This document shows, one piece after another, positions 31,981 through 34,293 of a stretch of 34,293 nucleotides of DNA. The DNA is from Limobrevibacterium gyesilva (GTDB lineage Bacteria; Pseudomonadota; Alphaproteobacteria; Acetobacterales; Acetobacteraceae). A program made the translations under genes and the position numbers. The notes beneath the pieces were generated by a model that searched no databases, had not been told where the DNA came from, and was given only the letters and a program-made list of their open reading frames with translations. Positions within the stretch are counted from its first letter, which is position 1; each line of letters starts with the position of its first letter. The stretch is taken from assembly GCF_025989185.1 (NCBI RefSeq), contig NZ_JAPDNT010000040.1, positions 1 through 34,293 on the forward strand, given 5' to 3'.

Positions 31981-32295
31981 CTAAGGCTGGTGCAGGAAGG
32001 CATAGCCGTCCAGCATCTGCCATTTGCCGCGCAGAAGTTTCAGGAAGTCGTCGAAGTCTCCCTTCCACTTGACTTGGTAGCCCATCACTGCTGCACGACA
32101 CTCCTCGGGCGTCCAGAGGAATGGCTTGTCCCTTGGCCACATGAATCCGCTTGGGCGGATGTCCAGCGACAGGGCATCGATGGCGTGAGCGGCCGCAAGC
32201 TTGATCGTTTCACGTCCGCCGATCGAGGCGCCGATGCCGGTCGGCCTGGCTGCCCATTGCGTAGCGTCCCGCAACCGGCACCACCAATTCGTCAC
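31981..32295 (-). CDS. Hypothetical protein or gene remnant
   Basis: A 104-aa frame from a GTG. The part RPTGIGASIGGRETIKLAAA, IDALSLDIRPSGFMWPRDKP, FLWTPEECRAAVMGYQVKWK, GDFDDFLKLLRGKWQMLDGY looks like a genuine protein with balanced composition. The start is doubtful: the overlapping frame just upstream (MATSDELVVPVAGRYAMGS) also looks coding, so a frameshift near 32240-32260 may have split one gene. No family recognised. Confidence 0.4.
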   Translation of the reverse strand: MTNWWCRLRDATQWAARPTGIGASIGGRETIKLAAAHAIDALSLDIRPSGFMWPRDKPFLWTPEECRAAVMGYQVKWKGDFDDFLKLLRGKWQMLDGYAFLHQP

Positions 32296-32745
32296 TCGTC
32301 GCCATGCTGATCCGCCTCATTACCAACCCGACCGATGAATATCGATGGGGAGCAAATGAGGTGAGGCAACGGGTCAAAACCCGGGAGCATTTCAGGCGAG
32401 GCAATGCGCCAATGTTGACAAAGACACCCAAGATCGGCGCGGGTGCGTCGGCCGGCGGCGGGGATTGACCGGCTGTGATCAGCGAGTCGGGCTTTCCTTG
32501 CCCCCCGTCAGCGTCCGGCTTGCTCGTCGATTCTACCTCCGAGGGAAATGGAGCTAACAGGCCGCCGGGGCACGCGGCGGCGGCGAATCTGCGAGGAGGT
32601 CGGGGAGCGAGGCCTCCTGGACCTGTGTCAGATTTGTGCCAGTACAGACGCGATATTCTCGGTTTGTTCCTGCCAGTTTCTGCCGGACGGGGGTTGCACC
32701 GGCGCCCCCGAGAGTCTAGGTAGGCCGCGCTTTGTCGCGCCCGGC
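32296..32745. other. Intergenic region upstream of tRNA-Thr
   Basis: About 450 bases with no supported gene. A short minus-strand frame (from about 32310) may belong to the gene at 31981. Promoter elements for the tRNA should lie just before 32746; none is unmistakable. Confidence 0.35.
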
Positions 32746-32820
<75 letters not shown>

Positions 32821-32849
32821 TCGAACACCATGACATTCAGCCCGGGTCC

Positions 32850-32865
32850 GGCGCCCGCGGGCGCC
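32850..32865. terminator. Perfect GC palindrome after tRNA-Thr, possible terminator
   Basis: GGCGCCCGCGGGCGCC is fully self-complementary, 30 bases after the tRNA. There is no U-run, so it would be at best a weak or Rho-assisted terminator; it might also be a chance GC palindrome. Confidence 0.3.
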
Positions 32866-32965
32866 CTGGCGGGATCGGCTGGGTGTGCGATCCGGCAAAA
32901 TCATCTAAGCATCCCGGCGCGCCCGCTTGCCGTGCGCGGATGAGCGACGGGAGCGCCGGCCGAGC

Positions 32966-33853
32966 ATGCATGACCTCAGGAAGGTGATCGCCTGGATGTC
33001 CGGGGCGCTGGTCTCGTTCAGCGCGCTCGCGGTTGCCGTGCGCGAGCTGGCCGGCAGCCTCAGCGTGTTCGAGATCCTGGCCCTGCGCAATCTCGGCGGC
33101 ATCGTCATCCTCGCCGTCTACGCCCTGGCCGCACGCCAGCGCATCGGCGCGCCGCGGCCGCTGCGGATACACCTGCTGCGCAACGTGTTCCATTTCGGCG
33201 GCCAGGCCTGCTGGGCGTTCGGCGTCACCATCCTGCCGCTCGCCACCGTCTTCGCCCTGGAGTTCACGACGCCCGCCTGGACGCTGGTGCTGGCGGTGCT
33301 ATTCCTGCGCGAGCGGCTGAGCACGGCGCGCATCGGCGCGGTGGTGCTGGGCTTCATCGGCGTGCTGGTGATCCTGCGGCCGGGCGCGGGGTCGTTCCGG
33401 CCGGAGGCGCTGGTGGTGCTGCTCGCCGCCATGCTGTTCGCGGTGCAGCTGACCACCACGAAGTTCCTCACCGGCCGCAACAGCGTGCTGACCATCATGT
33501 TCTGGATGAACGTCATGCAGTTGCCGATGTACCTGCTCGCCGACCTCGCCGCCGGCAACTCGCTGTGGATCGTGCCCAGGCTGCACGCGCAGGCGCTGCC
33601 GGCCATCGCTGCCCTGTGCGTGAGCGGCCTGCTCGCCCATGTCTGCGTCACCAGCGCCTTCCGCCATGGCGACGCGGTGGCGGTGGTGCCGATCGACTTC
33701 CTGCGCATCCCGCTGATCGCCATGGTCGGCGTCGCCTTCTACGGCGAGGCGTTCGACCCGCTGGTGCTGCTGGGGGCCGCCATCAGCGCCGGCGGCATCA
33801 TCTGGAGCCTGCGCGACCGGCCGGCGCCGCGCGCCGCGTCAGCCGTGCGCTGA
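32966..33853 (+). CDS. EamA/DMT family transporter
   Basis: A 295-aa membrane protein with about ten hydrophobic helices in two EamA repeats, for example AWMSGALVSFSALAVAVREL, RNLGGIVILAVYALAARQRI, GVTILPLATVFALEFTTPAW and VLAVLFLRERLSTARIGAVV in the first half, and LLAAMLFAVQLTTTKFLTG to DPLVLLGAAISAGGIIWSLR in the second. The FLRERL...IGAVVLGFIGVLVILRPG segment is typical of drug/metabolite exporters of the inner membrane. Substrate unknown. ATG 32966 is chosen because the first helix follows; an upstream in-frame start (32927) gives an unlikely charged extension. The 3' end overlaps the converging beta-lactamase gene by 15 bases. This looks like ordinary chromosomal DNA. Confidence 0.85.
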   Translation: MHDLRKVIAWMSGALVSFSALAVAVRELAGSLSVFEILALRNLGGIVILAVYALAARQRIGAPRPLRIHLLRNVFHFGGQACWAFGVTILPLATVFALEFTTPAWTLVLAVLFLRERLSTARIGAVVLGFIGVLVILRPGAGSFRPEALVVLLAAMLFAVQLTTTKFLTGRNSVLTIMFWMNVMQLPMYLLADLAAGNSLWIVPRLHAQALPAIAALCVSGLLAHVCVTSAFRHGDAVAVVPIDFLRIPLIAMVGVAFYGEAFDPLVLLGAAISAGGIIWSLRDRPAPRAASAVR

Positions 33854-34293
33854 CGCGAGCAGGCAGGCGTCGTAGACCACGCGCCCGATATCGGCGATCA
33901 CGTCCTCCCGCTCCGCCGGTGTCAGCGGCGAGTCCTTCACGAACACGACCAGCGCCACGGTGCCGCGCCCATCGGGCAGCGTCAGGAAGCCCACGTCGTT
34001 GGTGGTGCCCGAGGCGCTGCCGGTCTTGTCGGCAACCGGCACCCCCTTGGGCAGCCGCCCGGCGATGCGGCGCACCCCGGTCGAGGTGCGGCCCATGATG
34101 GCCAGCAGCGTCGTCCGCGCCGCGGAGCTGACGCCATCCGCCGCCCACAGCCGGCGCAGCAGCTCCAGCATGCCGCGCGGCGTCGCCTGGTCGCGCGGGT
34201 CGGCGGAATAGGCGGGGTCGGGCGCGTGGGCGCGGGCGCGCATGGCCGCCAGCGCCGCCGGCGGCGCCGCGCGCAACGCGTCGCGCACCGAGG
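33839..34293 (-). CDS. Class A beta-lactamase-like serine hydrolase, C-terminal part
   Basis: The 5' end lies beyond the window; about 151 residues are visible. The KTG box is intact (VPVADKTGSASGTTNDVGFL), preceded by the expected helices (TPRGMLELLRRLWAADGVSS, ARTTLLAIMGRTSTGVRRIA, GRLPKGVP) and followed by the final strands and helix (GRGTVALVVFVKDSPLTPAE, IADIGRVVYDACL). In class A enzymes the Lys-Thr-Gly strand helps bind the beta-lactam carboxylate. The SxxK and SDN motifs cannot be checked. It could be a true beta-lactamase or a related serine hydrolase. Convergent with the EamA gene. Confidence 0.8.
   Translation of the reverse strand, partial: SVRDALRAAPPAALAAMRARAHAPDPAYSADPRDQATPRGMLELLRRLWAADGVSSAARTTLLAIMGRTSTGVRRIAGRLPKGVPVADKTGSASGTTNDVGFLTLPDGRGTVALVVFVKDSPLTPAEREDVIADIGRVVYDACLLASAHG

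Noticed and set aside
33118-33723. Minus-strand frame opposite the EamA transporter
   Set aside because: Antisense to a well-defined membrane protein, with Ser/Arg/Thr-rich composition.

Overview
The window is high-GC DNA with alphaproteobacterial character. The encoded proteins resemble those of Acetobacteraceae/Rhodospirillales (Roseomonas-like), but that placement is inferred from protein flavour and GC content only. Nearly all of it is accessory DNA: a patchwork of insertion-sequence remnants, small plasmid/phage-type genes, a periplasmic copper-handling operon, an integrase module and a defence-gene stretch. It ends at a tRNA-Thr followed by ordinary chromosomal genes.

Layout. 1-320: end of an ISL3-type insertion sequence abutting a short repeat element. 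480-5290: MarR regulator, a 155-aa repeat protein, a run of very small genes, a damaged MNT/HEPN toxin-antitoxin pair, and one open frame that fuses an antitoxin-like DNA-binding part to a PIN toxin domain behind a perfect palindromic operator. 5470-5784: remains of a TnpB gene. 5872-14069: copper cluster on the + strand (broken copA, cueR, scsB-like dsbD, small secreted protein, Tat multicopper oxidase, DUF411/CopG-like protein, two Met-rich small proteins, methyltransferase, SCO and PCu(A)C-like proteins), almost all overlapping or closely spaced. 14206-14319: IS5-type remnant. 14591-18652 (minus strand): integrase, HTH protein, AAA+ ATPase, small DUF6634-like protein and zinc-ribbon protein. 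19096-21584: radC broken by a frameshift and by a 1.5-kb IS701-family element with a clean CTAG duplication. 22059-31484: HNH-type protein, hsdR remnant, then a 2,189-aa nuclease-STAND ATPase (Avs-like) overlapping a 298-aa partner gene. 31576-31765: 190-bp inverted-repeat element. 32746-32820: tRNA-Thr(GGT). 32966-34293: EamA transporter and the C-terminal part of a class A beta-lactamase-like protein.

A 92-bp non-coding element recurs four times (238-316 truncated, 5780-5871, 14114-14205, 23165-23256). Its ends are inverted repeats of the form TGTnAnnCGGC, similar to IS21-type ends, and all three complete copies are exactly 92 bp. Each copy sits exactly at a junction between unrelated or truncated genes. 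The copies at 5780 and 23256 face each other and are flanked outside by the same 4 bases (TACG), so the 17.5 kb between them may have moved as a unit. The 190-bp element near 31.6 kb has related ends.

The copper genes form a coherent periplasmic system: CueR as Cu(I) sensor, multicopper oxidase for Cu(I) oxidation, DsbD/ScsB for thiol redox, and SCO, PCu(A)C, DUF411 and Met-rich proteins as copper carriers. The exporting ATPase in this copy is dead. The 24-31 kb locus is the best candidate for an uncharacterised or poorly characterised anti-phage system.
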